From: Hymenobacter psoromatis
GTDB taxonomy: Bacteria > Bacteroidota > Bacteroidia > Cytophagales > Hymenobacteraceae
NCBI GenBank assembly: GCA_001596155.1
Contig: CP014771.1
Location: 310,001-374,000, forward strand
DNA: 64,000 nt
Direction: 5' to 3'
Under the pieces are notes generated by a model. It saw only the letters and a list, made by a program, of their open reading frames with translations. It was not told where the DNA came from and searched no databases. This document shows positions 14,202-23,229 of the stretch, piece by piece (within the stretch, counting starts at the first letter, position 1; each line of letters starts with the position of its first letter). The position numbers and the translations under genes were made by a program.

Positions 14202-16834
14202 ATGTCCCTCGCCAAAACCTATTCGCCCGCCGACGTTGAAGCCAAATGGTACCAGCGCTGGCAGGAGCAGGGCTTTTTTCAAGCCAAACCCAACCCCCGC
14301 AAGCAGCCCTACACCGTAGTGATTCCGCCGCCCAACGTGACGGGCGTGCTGCACATGGGCCACATGCTCAACAATACCATCCAGGACGTGCTGGTGCGCC
14401 GCGCCCGCATGCAGGGCCGCGAAGCCTGCTGGGTGCCCGGCACCGACCACGCCAGCATCGCCACCGAGGCCAAGGTAGTGGCCATGCTCAAAGAGCAGGG
14501 TATCAACAAGAAAGACCTGAGTCGCGAAGAGTTTCTGGAGCACGCTTTTGCGTGGAAGGAGAAGTACGGCGGCATTATTTTGGAGCAACTCAAGCAGCTC
14601 GGCGCGTCGTGCGACTGGAGCCGCACGCGCTTCACGATGGAGCCCAAGCTGACCGAGGCCGTGCTGCGCGTGTTCGTGGACTTATACCGCAAGGGCCTCA
14701 TTTATAGGGGCGTGCGCATGGTGAACTGGGACCCGCTGGGCGGCACCGCCATCTCGGACGAGGAAGTGATTGCGAAGGACACCCAGGCCAAGATGTACCA
14801 CCTCAAGTATGAGGTGGTGGGCCAGCCCGGCCGCTTCCTCCCGGTGGCCACCTCGCGCCCCGAAACCGTGATGGCCGACGTGGCCGTGGCCGTGAACCCC
14901 ACCGACCCGCGCTACCACGACCTGGCCGGGCAGCGGGTGCGCATTCCGCTGCTGGGCCGCGAAATCCCGGTTATTCAGGACGAGTACGTGACGGTGGATT
15001 TCGGCACGGGCGCGCTGAAAGTGACGCCCGCCCACGACCTCAACGACTACGAGCTGGGCCTGAAACACAACCTGCCGGTTATTGATATTCTGAATGATAA
15101 CGGCACGCTAAACGAAAAAGCGGAGCTGTACGTGGGCCAGGACCGGTTTGCCGCCCGCCGCAACATCGTGAAGGATTTGCAGGAAGCCGGCCTGCTCTAT
15201 AAAATCGAGGAATACGCCAGCATCGTGCAGACCTCGGAGCGCACCGGGGCCGTGATTGAGCCCAAGCTGAGCTTACAGTGGTTTCTGAAAATGGAGCACC
15301 TGGCCAAGCCCGCGCTCGAAGTGGTCGAAAACGACACCATCCGGCTGCACCCGCCCAAGTTCAAGAACATGTACCGGGTGTGGATGGAAAACATCCGCGA
15401 CTGGTGCATCTCGCGCCAGCTGTGGTGGGGCCAGCGCATTCCGGCCTACTACCTGCCCGATGGCTCATTTGTAGTGGCTCAGAATGAGGCCGAAGCGGTA
15501 GAGTTAGCTCGCGAACAAAGCGGCAACAACGAACTGCAAACCACCGACTTGCGCCAAGACGAGGACGTGCTCGATACCTGGTTTTCGTCGTGGCTCTGGC
15601 CCATTTCGGTGTTCGACGGCTTCGATGACCCCGACAACGCCGATATCAGTTATTTCTACCCCACCAACGACTTGGTGACGGCCCCGGAAATTTTGTCGCT
15701 CTGGGTGTCGCGCATGATTATGGCCGGGCTGGAATTTCGTAAGGAAGTGCCGTTCAAAAATGTGTATCTCACTGGCATCGTGCGCGATGCGCAGGGTAGG
15801 AAGATGAGCAAGCAACTCGGTAACTCACCCGACCCGCTCGACCTCATCCGCGACTTCGGGGCCGACGCGGTGCGTACGGGCATGCTGTTTTCGTCGCCCG
15901 CCGGCAATGACCTGTTCTACGACCAGAAGCTGATTGACCAGGGCCGCAACTTCAACAACAAGCTCTGGAACGCCTTTCGCCTCGTGAAAGGCTGGGAGGC
16001 GGATAACGCGCTGCCCTTCGCCAACGCGCAGGCCGTGAGCTGGTTTGAGGCCAAGCTAGCCGAAACCGTGGCGGTGCTGGACGAGCATTTCGACAAGTTT
16101 CGGATGAGCGACGCGCTGCTGACGGTGTACAAGCTGTTGTGGGACGATTTCTGCGGGCAATACCTCGAAATGGTGAAACCCGCCTATCAACACCCGATTG
16201 ACGCCGAGACGCTGCGCGCCACCGTGGATTTCCTCGAAACGCTGCTCAAGCTCCTGCACCCGTTCATACCCTTCATCACCGAGGAGCTGTGGCACGAGCT
16301 GGCCGAGCGCGGCGACCGCGACTACGTGTGCGTGGCGCATTGGCCCAAGGTCCCTACCCCCCCCGCAGCGCCGACGTGCTGGCCGGCATGGACAAGGCGC
16401 TAGCCATCGTGGCCGGTGTGCGCAACGTGCGCAACCAGAAGAACTTAGGCCCCGTGAAGCTATTGGAGCTGGCCGTGAAAGCGGACGACCAGGCCGCCAT
16501 CGCAGCCTATGCGTCATTAGTGCGCAAGCTGGCCAACCTCAGCGACTTATCGTTTGTAACGGAAGCGCCGGCCGGCGCTGTGAGCTTCGTGCAGGGGGGT
16601 AGCGAATTTTTCGTGCCGCTCGATATGCAGGTGGATGCCGCCACCGAGCGCGCCCGCCTCGAAAAGGAGCTGGGCTACGCCATCGGCTTCCGCGACTCCG
16701 TGAATAAAAAGCTGACCAATGAGAAGTTCGTGGCCAACGCCAAGCCCGATGTATTGGAGCGTGAGCGCCAGAAGCTGGCCGACGCCGAGGCGAAAATCGC
16801 GGCGCTGGAGCAGGCGCTAAAGACGCTGGATTAG
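14202..16834 (+). CDS. valS: Valine--tRNA ligase, reading frame broken at a C8 tract
   Basis: The frame from ATG 14202 carries the class I synthetase core: HIGH-type HMGHM near residue 51, the editing domain ([15 protein letters not shown], then [12 protein letters not shown]), [10 protein letters not shown], and KMSKQ near residue 534. It runs out of frame after 16364 and stops at 16403. The missing anticodon-binding end and the C-terminal coiled coil ([19 protein letters not shown] to QALKTLD) continue in the -1 frame to 16834. The switch is at TA followed by eight Cs (16357-16364); nine Cs would restore a normal product of about 877 residues. Because valS is essential, either the base count is wrong or slippage rescues the product. 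Confidence 0.93.
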
Positions 16835-16905
16835 AGAAATAACAGGCAAAAAGAACGAGATTCCTCAGCAAGCTCGGAATGACGTTCTTTTTGCCTGTTA
16901 TTTCT
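16835..16905. terminator. Palindromic terminator after valS
   Basis: A 23-bp perfect stem (16835-16857 with 16883-16905) begins AGAAATAACAGG and contains AAAAAGAACG/CGTTCTTTTT. It belongs to the GAACGTCAT palindrome family and closes both valS and the opposing UMA2 pseudogene. Confidence 0.8.
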
Positions 16906-16909
16906 CCTG

Positions 16910-17494
16910 TTAAGCAAATCGTAATTCCTTCAACTTCAACGCAAAGCCGGGTAATACTGGTTCGCCACTCAGCACCTGGTCGAAGCCTTGCAGCAGACGA
17001 GGGGGGTAGGGCGGCTCGAATACGTGGACCGTTTCGGTGCTGGGTACAATCAGCCAGGCCAGGCGCACGCCCGCACCCAGTCAGTCGTGCATTTTGGTGA
17101 GCAGCGCTGGCAGGTGGTCCGACGTGGAAGCCAGCTCCATCACGAAATCGGGGCAGATGCGGGCGAAGCGGCGGCGGTCGGCCTCGGGCAGCGCTTGCCA
17201 GCGCGCCTCGGCCACCCACGACGCATCGGGCGAGAGCATGGCCCCGTCGGGCAGCGTATAGCCGGTCGAGGAGTCGCCGACCCGCCCCAGCCGGGCGCGG
17301 TGGTTCCAGTTGCCAAACTGGCGGGATAATTCATTGTTAGTGAAGCCGCTTTCGGTAAATACGGGGGGCATAATAGTAATCTGGCCGCTACTGTTGCGCT
17401 CGATGCGCAAGTCGCGGTGGTCGAGGCAAAACTGTGCGAATTCCTCCTCCGTGAGGCGGTCCGGCACCGGGGTTTTCAGCGTGATGACGTCCAT
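16910..17494 (-). pseudogene. UMA2-family (DUF820) nuclease-fold gene with a nonsense codon
   Basis: From ATG 17494 the product reads MDVITLKTPVPDRLTEEEFAQ, then IMPPVFTESGFTNNELSRQF, LPDGAMLSPDASWV and CPDFVMELASTSDH, the acidic motifs of UMA2 restriction-like folds. TGA at 17081-17083 stops the frame, yet 57 more codons follow in frame: LGAGVRLAWLIVPSTETVHVFE to LPGFALKLKELRFA, the normal C-terminus. The position is usually Trp, so a TGG-to-TGA change is likely. UMA2 proteins are abundant in Hymenobacter and cyanobacteria; a second one is at 45156. Confidence 0.8.
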
Positions 17495-17764
17495 TATAAA
17501 GCCAACGTGAATGAGTAAATAAGGTACGGCAGTTTGCGGAGTGCTCTGCAAGTAGCTTCGCAGGCTATCAAATAATGCAGCGCTATTATTTGCAACGTAT
17601 TTGTATTCAATAAAATACGAACTATAGCGCCGATGGGCACAACGGCTTGCTCGCTACCCCGCAATACCAGCAATTTCTGCGTAACATCTTGTAAAATGTG
17701 CGATTAGTGCAAGCCGTTTGGGTATTCTGCTGTTAATTTGGAGGCGCTCTCTCAACGCTGATTC

Positions 17765-19894
17765 ATGAAACAACTTGCTACTTTCGGGCTTTTCTGCCTC
17801 ACGGCGCTCGCCACGCAGGCGCAGACCACGCCGCCCCAATCTATGCCTACCCCCCCCATTGCTACCCTAAAGCCCAAGGCGCTCGTGTCGCCCTACGGCA
17901 CGCGCACCGACAATTACTACTGGCTCAACGAGCGCGAAAACCCGCAGGTGCTCGATTACCTCAAGGCCGAAAATGCGTATTTCGACCAGCAAATGGCCCC
18001 GGTGAAACCGCTGGAAGACAAGCTGTTCGCCGAAATGAAGGGCCGCGTTAAGGAGCAGGACGAGTCGGTACCGTTCCGCGACAACGGCTACTATTACTAC
18101 ACCCGCTACGAAACCGGCGGCGAGTACCCGCTCTACTGCCGCAAGGCCGGCAGCCTGCAAGGCACCGAGGAAGTGCTGCTCAACGGCAACCAGATGGGCC
18201 AGGGCCACAGCTACTTCGCCATCGGCGGCTACGAGGTGAGCGACAACAACGAGTTGCTGGCCTTCAGCACCGACACCGTGAGCCGCCGCCTCTACACGCT
18301 GCGCTTCAAAAACCTGACGACCGGCCAGCTTTATCCCGAGAGAATTGTTAATGTGGAGGGCAACGCCGTGTGGGCCGCTGATAATCAGACGGTTTTCTAC
18401 GCCAAAAAGGACGTAACGACGCTTTTGCCCTACCAGGTGTACCGGCACAAGCTGGGCACCGACCCGACCCAGGATGTGCTGGTATATGAGGAAAAGGACG
18501 ACACGTTTAGCCTGCACGTAAGCCGCAGTAAGTCAAAGCACTACCTGGGCATTGAGCTAGGGAGCGCGTTCTCCTCCGAATACCGTTTTCTGGACGCTAG
18601 CAACCCCACGGGCGAGTTCACGGTGTTTGCGCCGCGCACGCCCGACCTGCTCTACGACGTGCAGGACGCCAACGGCCGCTTCTACGTTTTCACCAACTGG
18701 GAGGCACCCAACTTCCGGGTGATGGCCGCGCCGCTCACCAGCACCGGCCGCAACAACTGGGCCGAGGTTATTCCGCAGCGCGAAGACGTGTTTCTGGAGC
18801 AGATGGAGCTGTTCAAGAACTACCTGGTGCTGAACGAGCGCGAGGAAGGCATTCGCCAATTGCGCGTTATCAATTTCAAAGACCAGATAGGGCACGTGGT
18901 CGATTTCCGCGAGCTGGCTTACACCACGTTTATCGGAGCCAACCCTGAGTTCGACACGCCGCTGCTGCGCTTCACCTACACCTCGTTTACTACCCCCGCC
19001 ACCACCTACGACTACGACATGGCCATCCACAAGCTGGCGCTGCTGAAGGAGCAGCCGGTGCTGGGCGGTTTCGACAAGAAAAACTACGTGACGGAGCGCA
19101 AATTCGTGACCGCGCGCGACGGCAAGCTCATCCCGATTGCGATTGTTTACAAGAAAGGTTTCCACAAAAACGGCCAGGGTCCGGTGCTGCAATACGCCTA
19201 CGGCTCCTACGGCCTCTCGATGGACCCCACGTTTTCGTCGGCGCGCCTGAGCCTGCTCGACCGGGGCTTTGCCTATGTGCTTTGCAACATTCGGGGTGGG
19301 CAGGAGCTTGGCCGCCAATGGTTTGAGGACGGCCGCATGATGCGTAAGATGAACTCATTTACTGACTTCATCGACTGCTCGGAGTATCTCATCAAGGAGA
19401 AATACACTTCGGCCGCCAAGCTCTTCGCGCTGGGGGGTAGTGCCGGCGGCCTGCTCATGGGCGCGGTGGTAAATATGCGCCCCGACTTATATAAAGGCGT
19501 TATCGCGGCCGTGCCGTTCGTGGACGTGGTAACTACCATGTCGGACGCCAGCATTCCGCTCACCACCGGCGAATATGAGCAGTGGGGCAACCCTGCCAAC
19601 AAGCCCGCCTACGACTACATGCTCTCGTATTCGCCCTACGACAACGTGAAAGCCCACAACTACCCCAACATGCTGGTAATCACCGGTCTGCACGATTCGC
19701 AGGTGCAGTATTTCGAGCCCGCCAAGTGGGTTGCCAAGCTGCGCGCTACCAAAACCGACCACAATTTGCTTTTGCTGCACACCGATATGGACGCTGGCCA
19801 CGGCGGGGCGTCGGGCCGCTTCAAAGCGCTGCACGACGTGGCCCGGCAATACGCGTTTATGTTCCTGTTGCTCGACCCGAAAGCAGCGCTGTAA
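17765..19894 (+). CDS. ptrB: Exported oligopeptidase B-like S9 peptidase
   Basis: The 709-residue product has a signal peptide (MKQLATFGLFCLTALATQAQ), a seven-bladed propeller (about residues 75-425), and an S9A catalytic domain. Ser559 lies in GGSAGG, Asp644 in GLHDSQV, and His679 in DAGHGG. The tail before the catalytic domain (TERKFVTARDGKLIPIAIVYKKG) is also typical. Oligopeptidase B cleaves short peptides after Arg or Lys; this form is periplasmic or lipid-anchored rather than cytoplasmic. A C8 tract (17850-17857) follows the signal peptide, in frame here. Confidence 0.92.
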   Translation: MKQLATFGLFCLTALATQAQTTPPQSMPTPPIATLKPKALVSPYGTRTDNYYWLNERENPQVLDYLKAENAYFDQQMAPVKPLEDKLFAEMKGRVKEQDESVPFRDNGYYYYTRYETGGEYPLYCRKAGSLQGTEEVLLNGNQMGQGHSYFAIGGYEVSDNNELLAFSTDTVSRRLYTLRFKNLTTGQLYPERIVNVEGNAVWAADNQTVFYAKKDVTTLLPYQVYRHKLGTDPTQDVLVYEEKDDTFSLHVSRSKSKHYLGIELGSAFSSEYRFLDASNPTGEFTVFAPRTPDLLYDVQDANGRFYVFTNWEAPNFRVMAAPLTSTGRNNWAEVIPQREDVFLEQMELFKNYLVLNEREEGIRQLRVINFKDQIGHVVDFRELAYTTFIGANPEFDTPLLRFTYTSFTTPATTYDYDMAIHKLALLKEQPVLGGFDKKNYVTERKFVTARDGKLIPIAIVYKKGFHKNGQGPVLQYAYGSYGLSMDPTFSSARLSLLDRGFAYVLCNIRGGQELGRQWFEDGRMMRKMNSFTDFIDCSEYLIKEKYTSAAKLFALGGSAGGLLMGAVVNMRPDLYKGVIAAVPFVDVVTTMSDASIPLTTGEYEQWGNPANKPAYDYMLSYSPYDNVKAHNYPNMLVITGLHDSQVQYFEPAKWVAKLRATKTDHNLLLLHTDMDAGHGGASGRFKALHDVARQYAFMFLLLDPKAAL

Positions 19895-19898
19895 GTAG

Positions 19899-19985
19899 TA
19901 GGGTGCGGGGCTCGCCCCCGCCCCTCGTTGAACGATGCGCAGTGGTTTCGTTCAACGATGGGCGGGGGCAAGCCCCGCACCCTAC
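19899..19985. repeat. Long GC-rich palindrome after ptrB
   Basis: Arms of about 36 bp (TAGGGTGCGGGGCT at the left end, AGCCCCGCACCCTA at the right) enclose about 13 bases. It separates the converging ptrB and 19982-20197 genes and overlaps the stop region of the latter. Confidence 0.8.
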
Positions 19986-20197
19986 CGCAATGTCGAGGGC
20001 GCATTGGTTGAGTGGGCCGCCGCGTCTTTTTCGTCGGCGCTCAACTGGGCTTGCAGCTGAAATGTAACCTGCTGACATCCAGTAATTTCCCTCTGCGCGT
20101 CGGCCAGGGCATTCTGCGTAACGGTGAGCCGCCAGTAGAGGAAGAAAATCAGACCCAGCGACACGGCCAGGGTAAGAATGAACAGGATATTCTTCAT
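19982..20197 (-). CDS. Small single-pass membrane protein, 71 aa
   Basis: From ATG 20197 the product begins MKNILFILTLAVSLGLIFFLYWR, a membrane anchor or uncleaved signal. A short predicted coiled coil follows (TQNALADAQREITGCQQVTFQLQAQLSADEK), then a polar tail. An ATG six codons upstream (20215) is possible. No family is recognised. It lies between two palindromes downstream of the E2 gene. Confidence 0.6.
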   Translation of the reverse strand: MKNILFILTLAVSLGLIFFLYWRLTVTQNALADAQREITGCQQVTFQLQAQLSADEKDAAAHSTNAPSTLR

Positions 20198-20218
20198 AAA
20201 AATAGAGAAACGCAAAAT

Positions 20219-20325
20219 CGTTTGTCATTGCGAGCCTGCGAAGCAATTGCACCAGAACGAAACCCGAACAAACGGCTTGAGTTCCGCGCAGGGGCGATTG
20301 CTTCGCAGGCTCGCAAAGACAAACG
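20219..20325. repeat. Palindrome, GTCATTGCGAGC family
   Basis: Arms of 32 bp, from CGTTTGTCATTGCGAGCCTG inward to GAAGCAATTGC, pair with a 20294-20325 arm with few mismatches. Related to 32620 and 35273. Confidence 0.85.
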
Positions 20326-20348
20326 ATTATTGTTGTGTTGACCGCTAA

Positions 20349-21884
20349 CTACATCGTAGTGTTCGGGTCGAACTGCTCCAGATAGTCGGCCACTTTGCGC
20401 ACGAACATGCCGCCGAGCGAGCCATCGACCACGCGGTGGTCGTAGCTGTGGCTCAGGAACATAAAGTGCCGGATGCCAATGAGGTCGCCCTGCGGCGTCT
20501 CAATCACGGCGGGCTTTTTCTTGATGGCACCCACGGCCATAATGGCCACCTGCGGCTGCATGATGATGGGCGTGCCCATGACGTTACCAAACGAGCCCAC
20601 GTTCGAGAGCGTGTAAGTGCCGCCGGCTAGGTCTTCGGGCTTGAGCTTGTTCTGGCGGGCGCGGTTGGCGAGGTCGTTCATCTTCTTGCTCAGGCCATTG
20701 AGGTTGAGCTGGTCGGCGTTGTGAATAACCGGCACGATGAGGTTGCCCGAGGGCAGCGCCACCGCCACGCCAATGTTGATGTCCTTCTTCTTGATGATGT
20801 AGTCGCCATCCACCGACACGTTGATGCCAGGGTAGTCCTGGATAGCGCGCGCCACGGCCTGAATGAAGATGGGCGTGAAAGTCAGGTTTTCGCCTTCGCG
20901 CTTCTTATACGCGTCCTTGTGCTTGTTGCGCCAGTTCACCAGCTCCGTCACGTCGGCCTCCACGAAGCTCGTGACGTGCGGCGAAATCCGCTTGGAGTCC
21001 ACCATGCGCTGCGCAATCATCTTGCGCATCCGGTCCATCTCCACCAGCTCCTGGCCGCCCGACACCGAGGGCGCGGGCTTGGTGGCCGCGGGGGGGGTAG
21101 GGGCAGCGGGGGCCGGCTGGCCGTTGGCCGAAGGGGCCGGCGCGGCAGGCTGGGGCGCTGGGGCGGGGGTAGGGGCTGCGGCCGGCTGCGGCGGCGCGGG
21201 TGCCGTCGGGGCGGCGGCTGGTGCCTGAGCCGGCGCGGCTGATGCCGGAGTCGGTGCGGCCGGGGCTGGCATCATCGATGGCTTACCAGCCGTTACGTGG
21301 TCCAGAATGTCTTTCTTGGTCACGCGGCCGTCCTGGCCGGTGCCGGGCAGGCGCTCCAGGTCGCTCATGCTAATGCCTTCTTCGCGGGCGATGCTGAGCA
21401 CCAGCGGCGAGTAGAAGCGGCCGGGCAGCACCGGGTTGGCCTCGTTGGCGGGGGGCATGGTGGCCGGCTTGTTGGGCGCGGCGGGTGCCACCGGCGCATT
21501 GGGGCCGGGCAGATAGGGCACGCTTTCGTCGCCGGCCGGGGCGGGCTGCATCAGCGGGATGTGGTCGGGCTTCGTCAGGGGCGGCTGGGCGCTGGCTTCC
21601 TCCAGCTCATCGGGGTTTGCGGGTGGGGTAGGGGCCGCGCCAGCTTCGGTTTCGATGCGGGCAATGGGCGCGCCCACGGCCACTACTTCGCCTTCCTGCA
21701 CCAGAATCTCGGCCAGCGTGCCGGCATACAGGGCGGGCACTTCGGTATCCACCTTGTCAGTGGCTACTTCCAGCACCGATTCATCTTGCTCAATGGCATC
21801 GCCGACTTGCTTGAGCCATTTCAGCACGGTGCCTTCCATGATGGATTCGCCCATCTTGGGCATCGTCATTTCCACTCGGGCCAT
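20349..21884 (-). CDS. 2-oxoacid dehydrogenase E2 (dihydrolipoyl acyltransferase)
   Basis: The 511-residue product has a lipoyl domain (residues 1-75; the lipoyl Lys is in EVATDKVDTEV at about 44), a peripheral-subunit-binding domain (LVLSIAREEGISMSDLERLPGTG, about 163-185), a long Pro/Ala linker, and a catalytic acyltransferase domain ending with DHRVVDGSLGG (His483). It transfers an acyl group from lipoyl to CoA in the core of a pyruvate, 2-oxoglutarate or branched-chain complex. Without E1 or E3 genes nearby, the substrate cannot be fixed. The linker holds a G8 (C8 sense) tract that is in frame. Confidence 0.9.
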   Translation of the reverse strand: MARVEMTMPKMGESIMEGTVLKWLKQVGDAIEQDESVLEVATDKVDTEVPALYAGTLAEILVQEGEVVAVGAPIARIETEAGAAPTPPANPDELEEASAQPPLTKPDHIPLMQPAPAGDESVPYLPGPNAPVAPAAPNKPATMPPANEANPVLPGRFYSPLVLSIAREEGISMSDLERLPGTGQDGRVTKKDILDHVTAGKPSMMPAPAAPTPASAAPAQAPAAAPTAPAPPQPAAAPTPAPAPQPAAPAPSANGQPAPAAPTPPAATKPAPSVSGGQELVEMDRMRKMIAQRMVDSKRISPHVTSFVEADVTELVNWRNKHKDAYKKREGENLTFTPIFIQAVARAIQDYPGINVSVDGDYIIKKKDINIGVAVALPSGNLIVPVIHNADQLNLNGLSKKMNDLANRARQNKLKPEDLAGGTYTLSNVGSFGNVMGTPIIMQPQVAIMAVGAIKKKPAVIETPQGDLIGIRHFMFLSHSYDHRVVDGSLGGMFVRKVADYLEQFDPNTTM

Positions 21885-21938
21885 AAAAAAGGGGCTGGGG
21901 GTCTAAAGGGGGGTAGGGTGGGAGAGAGCTTGGGGCCA

Positions 21939-21946
21939 CAAAGGTA
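21939..21946 (-). promoter_or_regulatory. -7 box TACCTTTG for the E2 gene
   Basis: CAAAGGTA on the plus strand reads TACCTTTG on the minus strand, 55 bases upstream of the E2 ATG at 21884. Confidence 0.55.
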
Positions 21947-21954
21947 GGCAGTAG

Positions 21955-21995
21955 CCAAACGCCCCCGCACCGGCGGGCCGGGCGGGGGCGTTTGG
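21955..21995. terminator. GC-rich 14-bp hairpin upstream of the E2 promoter
   Basis: A perfect 14-bp stem (CCAAACGCCCCCGC, 21955-21968, with 21982-21995) encloses a 13-base GC-rich loop. It could insulate the divergent E2 and 22177 genes or serve as a protein site. It lacks a long U tract on either side. Confidence 0.5.
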
Positions 21996-22176
21996 CTGAG
22001 GCCTCTCAATCGGCATAATCGGGGCGTTGGTCGGGGTTTGGGCGGTAAAAGGACCTGTGCGCGCTGTGGGGCGCAAATGCGGCCGGCTGTTTGCAAAAGC
22101 ATCCTCAACCAGCCGCCGACGCCTAGGCCGCCGGCACGGTTAGCATCTCACCTTCAACCTCTTACTTTCCCTTGTC

Positions 22177-22491
22177 ATGAAATCCTTCCTCTTCGCCGCC
22201 CTCGCTTCCGCCACCCTGCTCACCAGCGCCAGCGCGTTTGCCGCCCCTACCCCCGCCAACGACCACGACCACGACCGTGATGGCCGCTACCAGCAAGGCC
22301 CCGCCCGCTACGACGACCGTCGCGACGACCACTTCGACCGCAACCAGAACTACGGCTTCGACCGCGACCACCGCGTGACGATGCAAGAGCGCCGCCGCTG
22401 GGAAATGGGCCACAACTATGGCTACGACCATAACCACCGCGTGAGCCGCGATGAGCGCGCCCGCTGGGAAGCTCAGTACTACCGCCGCTAA
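22177..22491 (+). CDS. Small exported Asp/His/Arg-rich protein with an internal duplication
   Basis: The 104-residue product has a clear signal peptide (MKSFLFAALASATLLTSASAFA). The mature part is very polar. Two adjacent copies of a unit of about 24 residues are visible: NYGFDRDHRVTMQERRRWEM and NYGYDHNHRVSRDERARWEA. The many His and Asp residues suggest metal or polyanion binding, but that is speculative. The family is unknown. It is followed by a strong hairpin and then by another small exported protein gene. Confidence 0.72.
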   Translation: MKSFLFAALASATLLTSASAFAAPTPANDHDHDRDGRYQQGPARYDDRRDDHFDRNQNYGFDRDHRVTMQERRRWEMGHNYGYDHNHRVSRDERARWEAQYYRR

Positions 22492-22509
22492 CCTGTTGCA
22501 CTAAACCTA

Positions 22510-22556
22510 GTGGCCGGGCCGGCATCTAACCCGTCGCAACTGCCGGCCCCGGCTAC
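22510..22556 (+). terminator. Hairpin after the 22177-22491 gene
   Basis: The GTGGCCGGGCCGGCA arm pairs with TGCCGGCCCCGGCTAC around a 16-base loop, with one bulge and one G-T pair. Only a weak T stretch follows. Confidence 0.5.
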
Positions 22557-22598
22557 TTTCCCTACCCCCTTCTTTTCTATCAAACTCTTCCGTATTTC

Positions 22599-23051
22599 AT
22601 GAAAAAGTTTCTGTTTCCCCTGCTGGCGCTTGCCCTGTCTGCCACCGCCGCCTCGGCCCAAACTACGCCCGACCAGGCCGGCGGCCACCCGCAACGCACC
22701 CCCGACGAAATGGCCGCCCGCCAAACCCAGGGCCTCACCAAGCAGCTGGGCCTCAGCGCCGACCAATCGGCCAAGGTGCAGCCAATACTGCTGGCCCGCG
22801 ACCAGGATATGATGACCATGCGCGGCCAGATGCAGGCCGGCACCGGCGACCGCAAGCAACTGCGGGGCCAAATGCAGGCCAACCGCGCCAAGTACGACGA
22901 CCAGCTAAAAGCCGTGCTCACCCCCGACCAATTTACCAAAATGCAAACCATGCAGGCCAACCGCCGCCAGCGCGGCACCGATGCCATGCAGGATGCCAAG
23001 GTGAAGGAAAAGAACGGCAAGGTGAAAATCAAAGCCAAAACCGATAGCTAG
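22599..23051 (+). CDS. Spy/CpxP-like small exported protein
   Basis: The 150-residue product has a signal peptide (MKKFLFPLLALALSATAASAQ). A helical mature region follows, with the LTxxQ-type pattern of Spy-like proteins: LTKQLGLSADQSAKVQPILLARDQDM, then LRGQMQANRAKYDDQLKAVLTPDQFTKMQ. Spy-like proteins are periplasmic chaperones or stress sensors, and Bacteroidota carry many small versions of this kind. The Lys-rich tail (KVKEKNGKVKIKAKTDS) is unusual. A long palindrome follows immediately. Confidence 0.78.
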   Translation: MKKFLFPLLALALSATAASAQTTPDQAGGHPQRTPDEMAARQTQGLTKQLGLSADQSAKVQPILLARDQDMMTMRGQMQAGTGDRKQLRGQMQANRAKYDDQLKAVLTPDQFTKMQTMQANRRQRGTDAMQDAKVKEKNGKVKIKAKTDS

Positions 23052-23061
23052 ACCGCACCCG

Positions 23062-23194
23062 CTAAAAAAGAACGTCATGCCCATCTGGCGTCCGCTTGTC
23101 GAAGCATCTCTACCACGCCGCTAAGGTTATTAACCCTCACGGCGTGAGCGAGATGCTTCGACAAGCGGACGCCAGATGAGCATGACGTTCTTTA
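23062..23194. repeat. Long palindrome, GAACGTCATG family
   Basis: Arms of about 49 bp (CTAAAAAAGAACGTCATG at the outside) pair almost perfectly. A second, inner inverted repeat is seen (CACGCCG/CGGCGTG). Its outer arms are nearly identical to those at 3985-4102. It separates two converging genes. Confidence 0.85.
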
Positions 23195-23229
23195 GTTTTG
23201 GCTAACCCGTTAAATGCAGGCCCAAGCCT

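Noticed and set aside
17001..17006. Apparent frameshift at a G6 run in the UMA2 pseudogene
   Set aside because: Counting the run codon by codon shows that the frame continues (Y-P-P-R-L-L-Q); the only lesion is the TGA at 17081-17083.
21060..21260. Low-complexity Pro/Ala stretch in the E2 gene as a frame error
   Set aside because: It is the normal flexible linker between the peripheral-subunit-binding and catalytic domains, and the frame is intact on both sides.
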